Assembly: GCF_001949145.1 (NCBI RefSeq)
Contig: NW_019091386.1
Coordinates: 459,435 to 523,434, forward strand
From: Acanthaster planci
Taxonomy: Eukaryota; Echinodermata; Asteroidea; Valvatida; Acanthasteridae
Reading direction: 5' to 3'
Length of the DNA stretch: 64,000 nt
Made by a program: the position numbers and the translations under genes. Every line of letters starts with the position of its first letter. The stretch's first letter is position 1. This document shows, piece by piece, positions 9,738 through 22,500 of the stretch. The notes beneath the pieces were generated by a model. That model made no database searches and was not told the origin of the DNA. It saw nothing but the letters and a program-made list of their open reading frames with translations.

Positions 9738-12700
9738 ATGCTGTCGAGCAGCACTCCGGATCTCCGAGAGGGCTCAACGGCCCCGGTGTCTGTCTCCTCA
9801 CTGGTGGGTCACTTCGGCGTCGTCCGCCCGGGCAGTGACAAGCAGCCGCACACCGGGACCATCAAGGACGTGATCCCCCGGCCGGTCAGCGCACCGGCGA
9901 CCAAATTCAGCGACTGCGACTCGGCTTTCGAGGGGGGCGGTGATGTGGTCGATCCTGCCGGTGATCTTGGGGACATTTTCACCGTCTTGTCCATCGATGA
10001 GGATCCAACGCAGCCAGAGGCCCACCAACCGACGATTCGGGATGAGGACAGCACACCACTGCAACCCGACGCAAAATTGGGAACGGACTCAGGAACTAAA
10101 GATAGAAATCAGTCCGAGACCGCTACCAGCTACCTGGATGTGACCAGGTCTCTGATACCGGCTATCGCAGAGGTAAGCGGGGAGGAGTCGGACTGTAGCT
10201 ATAAGGGGAACCACTCACCGAACCCACCCCAGCGTACCTTCGGCGACCCTCAGCGGTCTGCATTTCAGGCACAGCAGTTGTCTGCTGACAAGGCGAGTGT
10301 GGGCTCCAGACCCCGGCAATTGCGGAATCTCATGGCACCGCAGGTTTGTGTCTTCACGAGCGACGATACCTCTTCCGACTCCAATGACGAGGCGACCCAG
10401 TTCAGCCTGCCGGCGATGCGTCGAAACAGCGGTTGGTACAGACGGAGGCACTCCCTGGCCTCCACCACCCCTGATCAGATCACCAGGATGTTGCTATCAC
10501 ACCGCCGCGGATCCTCATCAGGCCCGCCCATTCCCTGCGCTGACTGCTTCCAGAAAATGATTTGCAGACCGTCTTCGCACGTAAGCAAACTGTTGGAGAA
10601 ACAGAGATCTGCAGAGGGCGACAAGTACAACCGCCCTGATTGTCCTTCGTTTTCCGCGACAGCAAGACCACATAGGCCTACCGGTATCCAACCGTTTCCT
10701 CACCAGGCAGCGCAGTCTCACCATGAGCCATCTGGCGCAAAGCCGTCCTCCTCCCGGTCCAAATCGCCCTTGAGGATGGTGAAACCACGAGACGCTTCCC
10801 CGAGTTCCTCGGTGCCCTTCCATCCAGTGTCCCTGCAGCCCGTCAGCACCGCCAGGGGCAGCGACAGCCTGCAGGGGATTACCACGCCGCGCCCGGTTTC
10901 ACCCCGCGCTGTGCACCCCTTATCACCCGATAGCCTGTCACCTACATCGCACTCCTCGAGGCCGAAGTCACCGAGGCCTCGATCACCAGGAATCGTGAGG
11001 CAAAGACCTCTTTCCCCAAGGGACGAAATCGAGATGATTTTGTCCCAGACACCACAAAAGACGCCACCACGTTCTCCATCCCCGAGGCTTCCCTCGTCAT
11101 CGCCGACTTCCTCCATGTTTTTTCCCATTTCCTTGCAAGAGCGATCAAGATCGCCTACTTCGAACAGCATGTCCACTAACCACAGGAACTCCAGCGCCAC
11201 CCAAACTCACCAGCGCACTCGTTCACGGTCTCCAAGGCCCGGGAACGACTGGCACAGTGGTAAATTATCCAGGGGAATTTCTTCAAGTATTGATGTTGGT
11301 GAGCCTGAGAGCACAAGAAGTGAATTGACAAAGCCGACAACCTCCCTTGGACCAAACTTCCATGCGCTGGTCAAGCGTAGCCGGAGCCCATCCCGTTCCC
11401 CAATGCCGCACCTCTTGAAACCGGACAGAGGGAACTCACGGTCCAGCTCCCCTCGACCCTCCAGGCCCCGTTCGCCCAGACCCTCCGGTCACGACCGCCG
11501 GTCCTCCCGCCGTAGATCCTCACTTGCCGACCTTGCCAACAAGGCCGCCGATCTCTCGGTCCTGGCCGGGGGAAGTCTGCACTGCTGGCCGTCCCAAACC
11601 GCTCGGGGTCCAGACGACTCAGACGACGGTAATGTGGACCGCGAAAGGATATCGATTGACCGGCGAAGAAGACGGGGCTCACGCGGCAAGATCCTCCCCT
11701 CGGCCGGTGTCGGTCAGAAACTCCCAGGCTTAGCTGCCAGGCAGTCCCGGAGATCATCCATCTCCATCGCTCATCCTACCCAGGAGGGGACTACTACATT
11801 GGGCCCAGAGGAAAGGGCTGACATTATGGCTAAGTTAGCCAAGAGGGCTCGTCGTCGGTCATCCTGGGCTTGTATAGGAGAACCGGTCCTCATGATGACT
11901 CCTGTCTCTTCATTAACACTCTTGCGGGAAAACAATAATAACGGTGAGTCACTTCGTTTATATCGTAAAAACTCATACTGCGAATGAGGTTTCTTCAGGG
12001 GGAAATTCCTGGGGACAAAGGAACCTAAAATATTTTGTGAATGTTCTTCATTTTTGTGGTTAAACAACTACATTGTAACAAAGTACCTCTTCTGTCAACA
12101 AGTGTACAATTGTTTTTTAAGTTTAAATTAAAATAAATAATCAACAAAAACAAAATACGCGAATAAAATAAAAAATCTGTCTTTCAATACCGTGATTGTG
12201 ATCTGGCAACCTTAAAACTGTTTCAGGATTTTGTTCTTGGCATATTTTCAAGAGAAATTCATCCATACTTTTTAACAATGTCAGCAACATTGACTCGAGT
12301 ATCCTTTCTTGTGAAATGGTCAGTCAAAGTGATGAGAAATTATGGGAAATCTGTCGTGCTTCAACACAACGCATAATAATGTTTTACTTCCGAAACAGTA
12401 AAGATAATTCAGAAGTTTTGAAAAAGGTGACATGACTTCAAGCTGGTAAAAAATTGAACTAATTAATATGTTGAGTAAATGTATATCTCAATAATAGCTG
12501 TCGAAAGGGTTTTTAAAACTGCCTCAATTTCTCCAAACGCGCAGTTTTGTAAATGTTGAATCCCTTGGGGTGGGGTTCCCGGGGCTTTTTAATTGATGAA
12601 CTTAGTAAAAGCTTTTCAAAGATCATGAACCAGAGTCGTTTGAAGGAGCAGTTTCGGGTAGATATCAAAGTGACGGCGACTGTTGGTTTTTTGTTTGAAC

Positions 12701-15700
12701 GATGGCTAGATTCAAAGAACTGTGGCATTGCTCTCGTAAATAGTTGGCATCAAAAGACCAGTCATTAGGCAGCATCCGAATCTGTGTCTAGAGCTAGGTC
12801 TTTGCTCCATTGGAAATGCGTGGAGACGCGCAGACAATAGACCCAGCCGTAGGTCTGGAAGCCCGTTACGGACACGTCCTTACACTGGCAGGAATTATTG
12901 CCCAGTCTAAACAAATTAGGAACCTTAGGGATGTTTGCAAGGCTGAAGATTTATTGATATCAATTAGATGTACTTTGTAACTGCCTAACCACATCCTGCA
13001 CAATAATTCCTCGGGGTGTAAAACTGCTCCATCAAACACGCAATTTCTGAGATACTGTCTTGAGCACCAATCTTTACTAAGTGCGTTTTCGTGTAAACAC
13101 GCCAGTTAGTTGTCGATAAATTTCTTTCCATTGGACCGAGAGAACATGAGGATTCGTAAATGTGTGGATTTTAAGTGACTGTGCGGGGTGCAACTACATT
13201 GGTGGAGTATAAACAAACCATTAATTTTATGTGGGGTCCTGAAATATGCGACGTAAAAGTGTTGAAGGGTCGCTACGTGTTGCGTTGGACCGGCTAAACG
13301 AAATGAAAAGACGGACATGATTTCCTGCAATAAACCTGGCTGCAGGACTTTGGACTTGGGTATGTAGCGTTCTACGCGTGCGTGCCGCATGTTTGTAGAC
13401 AAAGAAATGAGCGCCGACGTCTTTGAAACTCAGCTTGCCTGTGCTGGCTGTCCGGCCGGTTTATCTTCCAACTTTTTCAAGGGCCAAGGGGCACTGAAAC
13501 CTTTACAAAATTGAATTTTTGAAGATGGAACGTTTCTATTTTGGGGGGTGAATTGGCTTAAAAGAAGACTTCTCCTGCTAAAATGAATCACTGGAAATCG
13601 GTGTTTTGAGTTTTAATGTCCAGAAACTCAAATTTCAACCTTTATAAATAAAGGCCTGAAATGTCTAGAGAGAGTGCCGTATTCCAGAAGAGTCTCTAAT
13701 GACAGCTGTGTTCATGTTCTTCACAATCTATTTGGTCTGAAAAATTTTATTCTTTCCTTATTTGCTTCGTTCTTTTTAAAATGAGGTTGCGTTAGTCAGT
13801 GACATTAATTTATTCATTCTCAAGCATGTTTTAGTGTAGTTTACTTCGTGTGCTTTTATTTAGGAAAATAAAAGCGAGAACTCTAAAACAAACATTCATG
13901 AGTTCTTGAATATCCGCACATTGACTAAAGTGAAATGCCGGCATTTTTGTATGGGAGGGCGAAACGACCGTCGACACGCCTCTAGGTGTGTTTGAAAACT
14001 GACCGTTACTCACCTCAATCCAAAACAAACAAGGTGATCCGCCGGTTGTTGCTGCCGACAGGCAAATCAATAATCAACTTTTAATCGGTCTGTCCTCCCA
14101 ACAATAGCTTAGGTGTCCGTCCTTTCTTTCGGCCACCTTCTAAGTGGCGGCAGCCTTTTGTGGAAAGTGCTTAGCCTTTTGGAATTTTGAAAGCATTTCT
14201 GTGTTCTGTGGTAAAGTATAACGCCTGTAACCGTGCGTGAGGACGATCAATGGATGTCTTCAGCTTAATGTGGCGCGCAAAGAAGGTCCCATTCGGAAAC
14301 CTACAGCTGCGTAATTGCAGACTTAGCCTAACCGGCTTCCTTTTTTTTTTTAGTTTAATGGTAGTCTGTCTCTATGCCTCAGTTTCTATGGCTTCGTCGA
14401 AATCAGTCAATTTGATTCGTGGACACTTTGTCCACCTATTCAAGCCGGTTCCCTTCTTTATTTCCCTCTTTAATCTGACTTTTATTTCTGGACACGTTAT
14501 TTTTACGATGGCGTCCATGCTTTGTCGGGTTCTTTTGTCCAATTTAATTGGATTTGATGAGAACAGATAACCACTTATTGCGGAAATTCCTTCCGTACGA
14601 CCATAAAATTCCGGGTATGAAAAGAGCGTCGTGTTTTACGTGGGGTTGTCACGGTTTCGTGGCCAGTGGGTAGCAGATTGACATTAAGCGAGACTAGCTG
14701 ACTTTCCATCAAGCCATCCACAGAAAAGAGGTTATGAAGACTAGGACAGGTGCTAGTGTCCAATCACCTCTGAACGCAGGCTGGGGTATTAAAGAGGTAG
14801 GGAAAAGGCTTCAGAAATTGCGACATCTAGGGTTTGGGAGGTAGGTTGGCCACCCAGAAACCAGTATACCATGAATATATCTGCCAAAAATCAACACAAG
14901 AGAAATAAGAGGCAATTTCTGTCGACAACCAACAGGGTCAATTTCGGAAAGGCGAGGTCAAATTTTCTGTTTGTGTTGGGTTGATGACGTAACGAGAAGA
15001 AAGGCACAACAGGCATGCGTGAAGCATGTATAAAGATACATGTAAATTGACATCATTGCAGCCAAAAACGAGGAGTTTTGATGACATGAAGAAAATGCAC
15101 AATATATATTTATCTTTGATAAGATGCCTTTCCGTATGCACATCAACACTTGCGCCAAGCGTTGCGTATCCGTCAAAATCGCCCTGGGAGCGAACGCAAC
15201 GCACACGTGTGTTACGTTAATGGAGTCGAGTTTCGAAAGTGGAACGCATCGTCTGCGCAAAGCACCCCAAAACGTACGTATGGAAACGCGCCTTTATTGC
15301 ATGGAAACCTCGAGACCGAGTCTCAGCGTACAAGATCCCTGTCTGAACTGCACGAGAATAGTTCACTCACAACAATCATGCTCTTTAATTGAACTTTATG
15401 TTTGGAACAATCAACGTAGTGGACTAAAACTGCGCAAGTACACTGTATTTGAGCATGCCTCTGACATGAGACATGCGCGTGAAGATGCATCGTGTTTACA
15501 GCCGTACTTCTGTGACATTTTGGGGTCGCTAGCATATCCTTAATAAATGAGTGTAATTATCAACCAGCTTGGCCGTCAGGAATATGACTGTCCAATTGTA
15601 ACCGTCTCGCCAAACGTCGATGCAACTTTGATGGGGTGCATGAAAATTTATACATCTAGATACATATAGTGCACATTTGAGTGAAAAACAGTTTTGATTC

Positions 15701-17420
15701 TTCAAACTTGGTTCCCGATGTGGACGTCGTTAATTTTGTTTGCTTCAGTCTCTAAATGCACTTAGTTTCTGTGAAAAGCAAAGAGCACTTAATTTGCAAT
15801 TCACTTTTTTTGTGCGAGCACTTAAAAGTATCAGCGAGGGGTCGGTACTTTTTATCTTAATCCCGTCATTGGGTGCGAACTACCAGCTCGTTGGCCGGCT
15901 GCATTGTATTCAGCAAACAAATGTTTTCAATCCGCCTCGACGGGGTTTGGTTTAGCGAACCGCAGCAGTCGGTAAGCGGATTTACCATCATTAACCAGCA
16001 AGCCGTGACGTCCACAGACTTCCTCGCTCCCCGGTGAATCGAATCCGATCTGAAGGATCACGAGAGAAGAGATAATCCGCAGATGTAAGAAAGGGGGTGG
16101 TTGAAGCTTGAGCAAATAGGAAATTAACAGAGGACGAGCGTGTCGGATATTGTTACCGTGGGACGATATATGAAAACGCGAAAGAGATAAATCACCCGTT
16201 TTGGTTGGGAAAACATGCACCCAATGCATGATGTCAGCGCAAGTACCCTCGCCGTGCTAACTTGTTGACGAAAGAACTTGATTCTTTAAAGTGAGACACA
16301 ATGGCCCTAGTTGAAAAATCCTCCAAAGGATACTTAATTGGCGTTTGTCTTTTTTATCCACTCTGATTATAATCACACTTGTCAGAATTAATTTCTCATT
16401 ACATTCGTGTGTTATTTAACTGTCATTTTTTCTTCATTTTCCAACATAGTTGAGGAGGAGTCTGAACTCACTAAAGACCCGTATGCCCTGACACTTCACT
16501 TCATTACGGACCCAGGGCAGTCCCACCCACTTCGCAAGATTCTCCGCCCACTAATTGAGTCCATCGTGCCCAAACTCAAGCTCTTCAACTTCGTGGAGCG
16601 CAGCGAGTCGGCCGCCAGCGACCGGAGTGTTGAGTCCGGTAGCGGCGCGCTGGACCAAGACAGGCCCGCTCGGGTGCCGACCCTGGGCGTGGTGTTGCTC
16701 CTTCAGGAAGAGTTCGGCATGGAAAGAATCCTGGAGGCTCAGAAGTACCTAGGCTCCGAGCCCTGGGAGCTTCACCACCGGGGCAAGATGGGGAGTAAAA
16801 ACGTGCCCTACCCCACCAACAACCAGGATTTCTACGCCCACCAAAGCCGGCAGGACGCAGCGCTGTGGGCCGTCCGCCAGGTCCACTTCGGCAAGGACCG
16901 GCTCCGGTTCCAGCTCTTCGTCTCCGACGAGATGTGGGCGGATAGCATCAGCTTCTACAGCCTGCTACTCTCCCGCCCGACGCACGTGGAGAAGGCCGAT
17001 TTCTGCTACTTCCTGGTCTTCTGCAGCCAAAGTTTGAACCTCGAGGTCCAACTGGCTCTGAAGAAGCTTCCCCCGGAGTTCAAGCCGAAGTTTCTGGATT
17101 CCACCATCTTGCAATTCAAGGTCGGTGACATGGGGCAGCTGGTGCCCCTCCTGCCACGGGTGTGCATACCCATCAGTGACAAACGCTGGCAAACAGCGGA
17201 CCCAGACGGCAACAAAGTGTTGCTGTTCAGAGACAGTGATTCCTGCGGCACTCCCGTCACACCAACCACGCCCGACTCATCCGAATTGACCAGAGACGGC
17301 CGACCTTCCTCGGTGGTGGCGCCCTCTTTTGAGACTGAGCGACTCGGCCACCGAATTCCAGAGCGCGCTGGGCACTTTGATGATTGGATTCAAGAGTCAA
17401 ATTTAGTTTCAGCAGTATGA
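9738..17420 (+). CDS. FAM124-domain protein with long Ser/Pro/Arg-rich N-terminus
   Basis: There are two coding exons, 9738-11943 and 16450-17420. The donor AACG|GTGAGT and the acceptor AACATAG|TT join in phase to make a Val codon, giving 1,058 residues. The first 735 residues are disordered and Ser/Pro/Arg-rich. Dense RSP, SPRP and RSRSP motifs fill about 340-600, followed by SGHDRRSSRRRSS, resembling SR/SRRM-type proteins. From about 745 to 1000 lies a FAM124 domain: LHFITDPGQ, VVLLLQEEFG, LWAVRQVHFGK, DSISFYSLLLSRP, KKADFC-like EKADFCYF, LVPLLPRVC and RWQTADPDGNKVLL. The VOC-like pattern is inference. Human FAM124 proteins have only a short segment before the domain. The start ATG has a good context (GCGACAATG); an in-frame ATG at 9684 precedes a likely splice acceptor at 9702. 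The 4.5-kb intron contains no other exon that I can see. Human FAM124B has been linked to CHD7/CHD8 complexes; function here is unknown. Confidence 0.8.
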
Positions 17421-17644
17421 TGCGGTAGTCTAACCGACTATTACATGGCCACTCAAAATTCAAATCAGGCATTTGGGACTCCTTTGTGTTGACGGGACGC
17501 TACTCGAAGTGAATTCAAATCCACGATTTAGAGGGGTAGGTGTCGAATGGAAATACACACTCAGCCATATCCGTTCATGCTGGTCTTACTAGTTTAGGAT
17601 AGTTTGGGCCAGAAATTTTGATAGTACTGTAATTTGATAACACA

Positions 17645-17650
17645 AATAAA
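17645..17650 (+). terminator. polyadenylation signal of the FAM124-like gene
   Basis: An AATAAA hexamer lies 225 bases after the stop codon, in AT-rich sequence typical of a 3' UTR. Confidence 0.55.
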
Positions 17651-19545
17651 ATGTCCAAACAGCATCATTCTCTCATGAATCATCTACGTTGCTGATAATT
17701 GCTGCATATTTGATCACAGGATGTTAATCATTTCCCAACACTGCATAATCAATGAACAGACTACTGATTCATTCAACAACATGAACATCGTCCTTGCCCT
17801 ACCTACAGTGTGGTAACACAGATGCTCCAGTACAGCTGCCTGCGTCAAAATTTAAAGGTTTACCATCCCCTCAGACTACAGCAAATGTGTTGTTCTTTTT
17901 GTGAGCATGTATAGCATTAGCTGATCGACGAAACATATTTCGTGTATGCTTGTAGATCACATAAGAGGAAGCTAACGTGGAATATTATTAACACATGCAT
18001 AAGGCAGGCTCTGTAATAGTTGGAAAATAAAATAAGAGCTTTGCGGGTCGCTAGCGCTTCGTCAAAATATAATTTGCCTGTTTTCTTGTCTAGTCTTAAA
18101 TTCTTTCCTTTCCTCCAATTAGCACTGTGTTATTAATATTATTAGCTACAACCACTCCATATTTTTATTCTAAAAATGATTTGTCCCGTTAATATTTATC
18201 TCTGTATCTTTTTGTACAAATGCGAAGACTCGCAGTCATCTCTTGGTAAAAAATCATGAGCTGGGTGCGGGATCTGGCAGATAACATCGTGTTATATGCG
18301 GAGTGGATTCGAAGATGTACTGCGTAAAGGAGAGAATAATTCATTTCCCTCTCTTGGCGTATTTTTAATGATTACAAGCAAATAATTTTGCAATCCGTAG
18401 AAGGTTCTCGACCGAGGGCATGGCGAAATGCATTTGGCGGGAGATCATCGATTGTTACTCCTTAATACCCTGGGCTCAACGGCGCGGCGATGGAGATCGA
18501 CAAACGTCACCAAATATGGTCATAACGTTTTTCTCAGTGGGCCAACTTGGCGGAGATTTTTTGCAATCCTCACTTCAGGCATAACCCACAAGCCTGTAAA
18601 CTCCCATTGGCCAGACCCCAGCCACTGCCGAGTTAAGATTCTTGAAAGATCAGTCACCCCAAGGAGCCCATATGGTCGCTATCAGGAACCGGGTCACTTT
18701 GTTTACGGACATGTGCTGACCGGCGACTGTTTGGATTGTGACCTGGTATTACTTGTACTTGTAGTTAGGGGGAGGTCAGGGATGTATTAGCTACCATAAA
18801 ACAGTCGTAAAGGTTGAACAGATTCAGTCATGACTGGAAACTGACCTGGAGACAAAAATCACCTCATGGGATAAGGGGGTGATTGGGGGGGGCGTGGCTG
18901 CTCCTTGGTTTACAGACGTGTGCTAACCGGTCCGGCTGAGTGGTTGTGACATAGTTTTACGTAGCATGAAATGTAGTTAGAGGGGACCTGGGGGATGTAT
19001 TAGGCACCATAAAACAGTCGTATTGGTTCAGGCATGACCGGGAATTGACCAATGATAAGAATCTCCACGAGGTGACAACACCCTTCGCAGTTTTGGGGAG
19101 TGGCTGCCCTGAGGGTTAAAGAGGTTTTCGTTTTGTTGTCATATTTCGATCTCGGCTTCAGATAATCGTTTTGCTTTTAATGTATTCAGTTCTTTGAGAT
19201 GAGACTCTGAAGGACGATGCAGCCACATTTTAATGTTTGGCCAAAGTTGCGGGGGTTGTACTTGGGCCCCTCAGGTTAACTTTTGGAACCAAAATGAAGA
19301 CGAAACCGAAATTTAGGAAAGGGCCTGCAAAAATGTTCACAGTACAATGCTAGAGCGCCCTCTTGTGTCAAAATCTCACCCGAGGGTATAGAGTCAGTAC
19401 CTGAACGTCAAACAGTGCCTATTTAAAGCTGAGCTGTCGAGGTAACAGCCTAACGTAGCCAGGGTCGAAAAAAAATCTTGTGAAGTCATGTTATAAGCTC
19501 GGTTACCGTCAATCAACCAACTTAAATTGCGTCAAATTCTCAACC
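17651..19545. other. spacer between FAM124-like and ASB genes
   Basis: AT-rich and without a supported exon. It contains a diverged tandem duplication (18697-19105). The ASB promoter should lie within the last few hundred bases, but no clear TATA or initiator was identified. Confidence 0.4.
18697..19105. repeat. diverged tandem duplication, period about 213 bp
   Basis: Two direct copies share GTTTACGGACATGTGCTGAC against GTTTACAGACGTGTGCTAAC. They also share GATGTATTAG, CCATAAAACAGTCGTA (18794 and 19007) and a TCATGACTGGAA/GCATGACCGGGAA block. The spacing of matched blocks is about 213 bases. Small indels separate the copies and no frame is conserved between them. Confidence 0.75.
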
Positions 19546-22500
19546 ATGTCTCGAAAGCGAGACCCCTTAGAGCTGTTCGACGCAAACGACGGTCAGAATC
19601 CTCAGCTACTCCTCGATAAATGCCTGGTGAGGGCTTGCTGCGAGGGCGACATCGACACCGTCATTGACCTGCTGCAGAAGGTAAACAAAATTGCCACACT
19701 GAGCTCAGCTGACCAAACAGCATCCAGTGCTGGCGCAGTAGGCATGGTGGGCTTATCCCCGCCCCCATTTTGAGGGGATTGTATATTTGGGGACGCTTTT
19801 CCAACATTTTAAGTTTTGGATTCACCTTGGTAGATGTCAATAACTATAGTATAGGGTTGATGTTGTGAAAAGAGGGCAGGGTTTTGAGAGAATTTTGTCA
19901 CGTTTATGAGAGAAACTGTGAGTGTTTCAATACATGACGCATGGTGGATTCAATTTTGCATATTGCATCAGTCACACAAGAAAGTCACATTTTGTCACAG
20001 TTTACCATTCTTAATTGCCGTTGCCTTTGTCTTTTTTGGGGGAGTGACCAGTTTTATAAGATTAAAATGACAAAAAACCAGGGGGTCCCCAAATATACAA
20101 TCTCCCATTTTTTACGACCCCCTCCCCATTCTAGAGAAACAAACCCCCAAATCAGGTAATGAAGTTAACGCATTACTTTCAATAAATTGAATAACTCGAC
20201 AAGACTCTGGATTCAGAGGAACATCATGGGGGAACATCATGGGGGAACATCATGGGCTCGTGGGGATTGTTAGTCTTGAAAAGTGGCCATTAATCTCAAA
20301 CATGTCAAATGCGGACAAGGCAGATGGGATGTGGGAGGCCAACTTGTTGAGTGCAGCAGACCTACAGTCCTTGGGAAGAGAGGCCAAACATATTACAGGC
20401 ATGGGGGGGGAGGTCATCAGTCAGGACCGTGGAAGAGCTTCTTTGTATTGCTTGTTTCTTTTAGGAAAGAAAAATAGACCTCGACTTTTTTAAGAATGTG
20501 TTTGTATTGATGGTTGAAGGAAAACGGAAACAGATCCACATTCATACAAGCTCTTGTTTTCCCCTGGAGTTGATGAGCCATCAGAAAGCAATGAAATGCC
20601 ATAAAAGGTCAAGTTTAGGAGGGAAAACATTGAAGCATTAACGAAGAAAACACTTTTTGAGACAAGTGTCACATTTTCTGTCGGCAGGATGTCAAGTGAT
20701 GTCCATGGAATTTTTTCTAAGGGAACAAATATAAAACTTAATGATCTCATGACTCCCTCCCCGTGAAAATGTTTTAGCTGAAAAAGGAAAAATTAAAGTC
20801 TTAAGACTCTCTTATTTTTTAATAGGGAGCATCAGTAGAAGCAGGAGCATATACAGAACATGAGGCCTTGTCAGGCGAGAACTACACCACGCCCCTTATG
20901 GGGGCAGCCCAAGCCAGCAAACAGCAGCATAAGATAGCGAGCCTGCTGCTGGAGAACGGAGGTACGTCTAAAATGACCGAAACAAAATAACCTAGTCATA
21001 TGAAAACAGTCTCTTCAGATACTTTTAATGTCTTCTCCTTCATCATTCGTATGTTCTTTTTATTTATCTTGATTATTAATCATGCACTCTCATTTTACCG
21101 TAATTGGAAGCAACTGGAGTGTCCTGTTCAACTTAACTTTCCAGGCTAATGTGTAAATATCCTTTAATATATCTTACAAAAGCCAGTTATTCTAAACCCT
21201 TTTCGTAAGGTTTAATCTCTTCAAATGAAGGAGAGTGGTCCCACACAGTTTTATGTATTTGCTGCTACAATAACAATGTACATGTAGGAACCTCTATCAA
21301 ATCAAAACTTAGGGTCAGGGTCATGAATTAATTAATTGTTTTCCCTGCACCTTTGTTCTCAAGTCCTCAACTTTCCTGAGGAACAAAAAAGAATTTTGTC
21401 TGGCTGACTATCACTTTGTTCACGAAAAGCTATGTTCAATCATAATGGATTGTACAGCTGATGTTAATGTTGGCGACCGATACAGCGTGACTCCACTGCA
21501 TGCTGCCTGTGTTAACGGCCACAGGGATTGCGTCAGACTGTTCATCGATGCTGGGGCAAACGTCAATGCTGGGACACTGGACTACAATCGGCCAGGGGTC
21601 TATCGAAGTAAGGACAAACACACACACACGAACCCGGCAGGAACAGTCCCACAAAATACTGACTCAATTCTTATTTTCTTTGGCGCAATTAATCCTGTTT
21701 GAAAATATTAATGTCAGTTTTCTATATTAAAAATAACTGTTCTAATGACACTTGTCAATGTCTTGCCAAGCATTTAAAGAAGGAAGTATATTTCTGACAA
21801 ACACTCTTAAGGCAGTCTCTTGACCTGTACGTCCAAACCTTTGGCCAAGTTTTCATCGATCATGACGGACTTGCATTGAAGTCAGAGGCATCCTTTGCTA
21901 CAAGGTCTAGAGGAAACCATGTTTTTTTAGCAATGAAGTCACCATCCAGAACTGACGCATTTGTCCTTTGTCCATCTCCCAGAGCCCTACCGTGGGGGTA
22001 GCACCCCACTGCATCTGGCGGCCAGGGACAGCCAGGTGGCCTGCTTGGAAGAGCTCCTGGCCCACGGCCATGCCGACTACAACCGGCGCGACGCGCTGGG
22101 TTGCACCTGCCTGAACTGGGCCGCCCAGAGCGCCAGCGAGGAGTGCGTCCTGACGATACTTGGGCTGAGCGAGGGAACGCAGGTCTTTTCTGCCTCAATA
22201 CCGGGCACCGGTGAGATGCTGAAACTATTCACCCAGCAAAAAGGGGTAACCGGTCAAAATATCATGCATTGTATAGTAATACATGTACATGTATTTTCTA
22301 AGCCACAGTTCCCTGCAAGGTATCTCTTGGAATTGGTTTCTAGATTCATGTTATACTTCTGAGTTATTCATCTGAAATCCTATTGGTTTTGCATGTGGCA
22401 AATTCTACCTTCCCTGTTGTCTGATCGGCTTAGTTCTAACCCAGGATACACGAAATGCAATGCCACCTCAAGCCTTGGGTGCAAATGAAGTTGACCTTAC

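Noticed and set aside
10718-11200. 160-codon frame antisense to the FAM124-like first exon
   Set aside because: Mirror of a biased Ser/Pro/Arg coding sequence; the sense frame is much longer and splices in phase.
14250-14570. 106-codon hydrophobic frame inside the FAM124-like intron
   Set aside because: T-rich intron sequence gives Phe/Leu-rich translations; no paralogue or splice signals support it.
15124-15543. 139-codon frame with many Cys
   Set aside because: No domain pattern, overlapping frames of similar length on both strands, base composition like the surrounding intron.
18428-18790. 120-codon frame between FAM124-like and ASB genes
   Set aside because: It overlaps a tandem duplication whose second copy does not preserve the frame.
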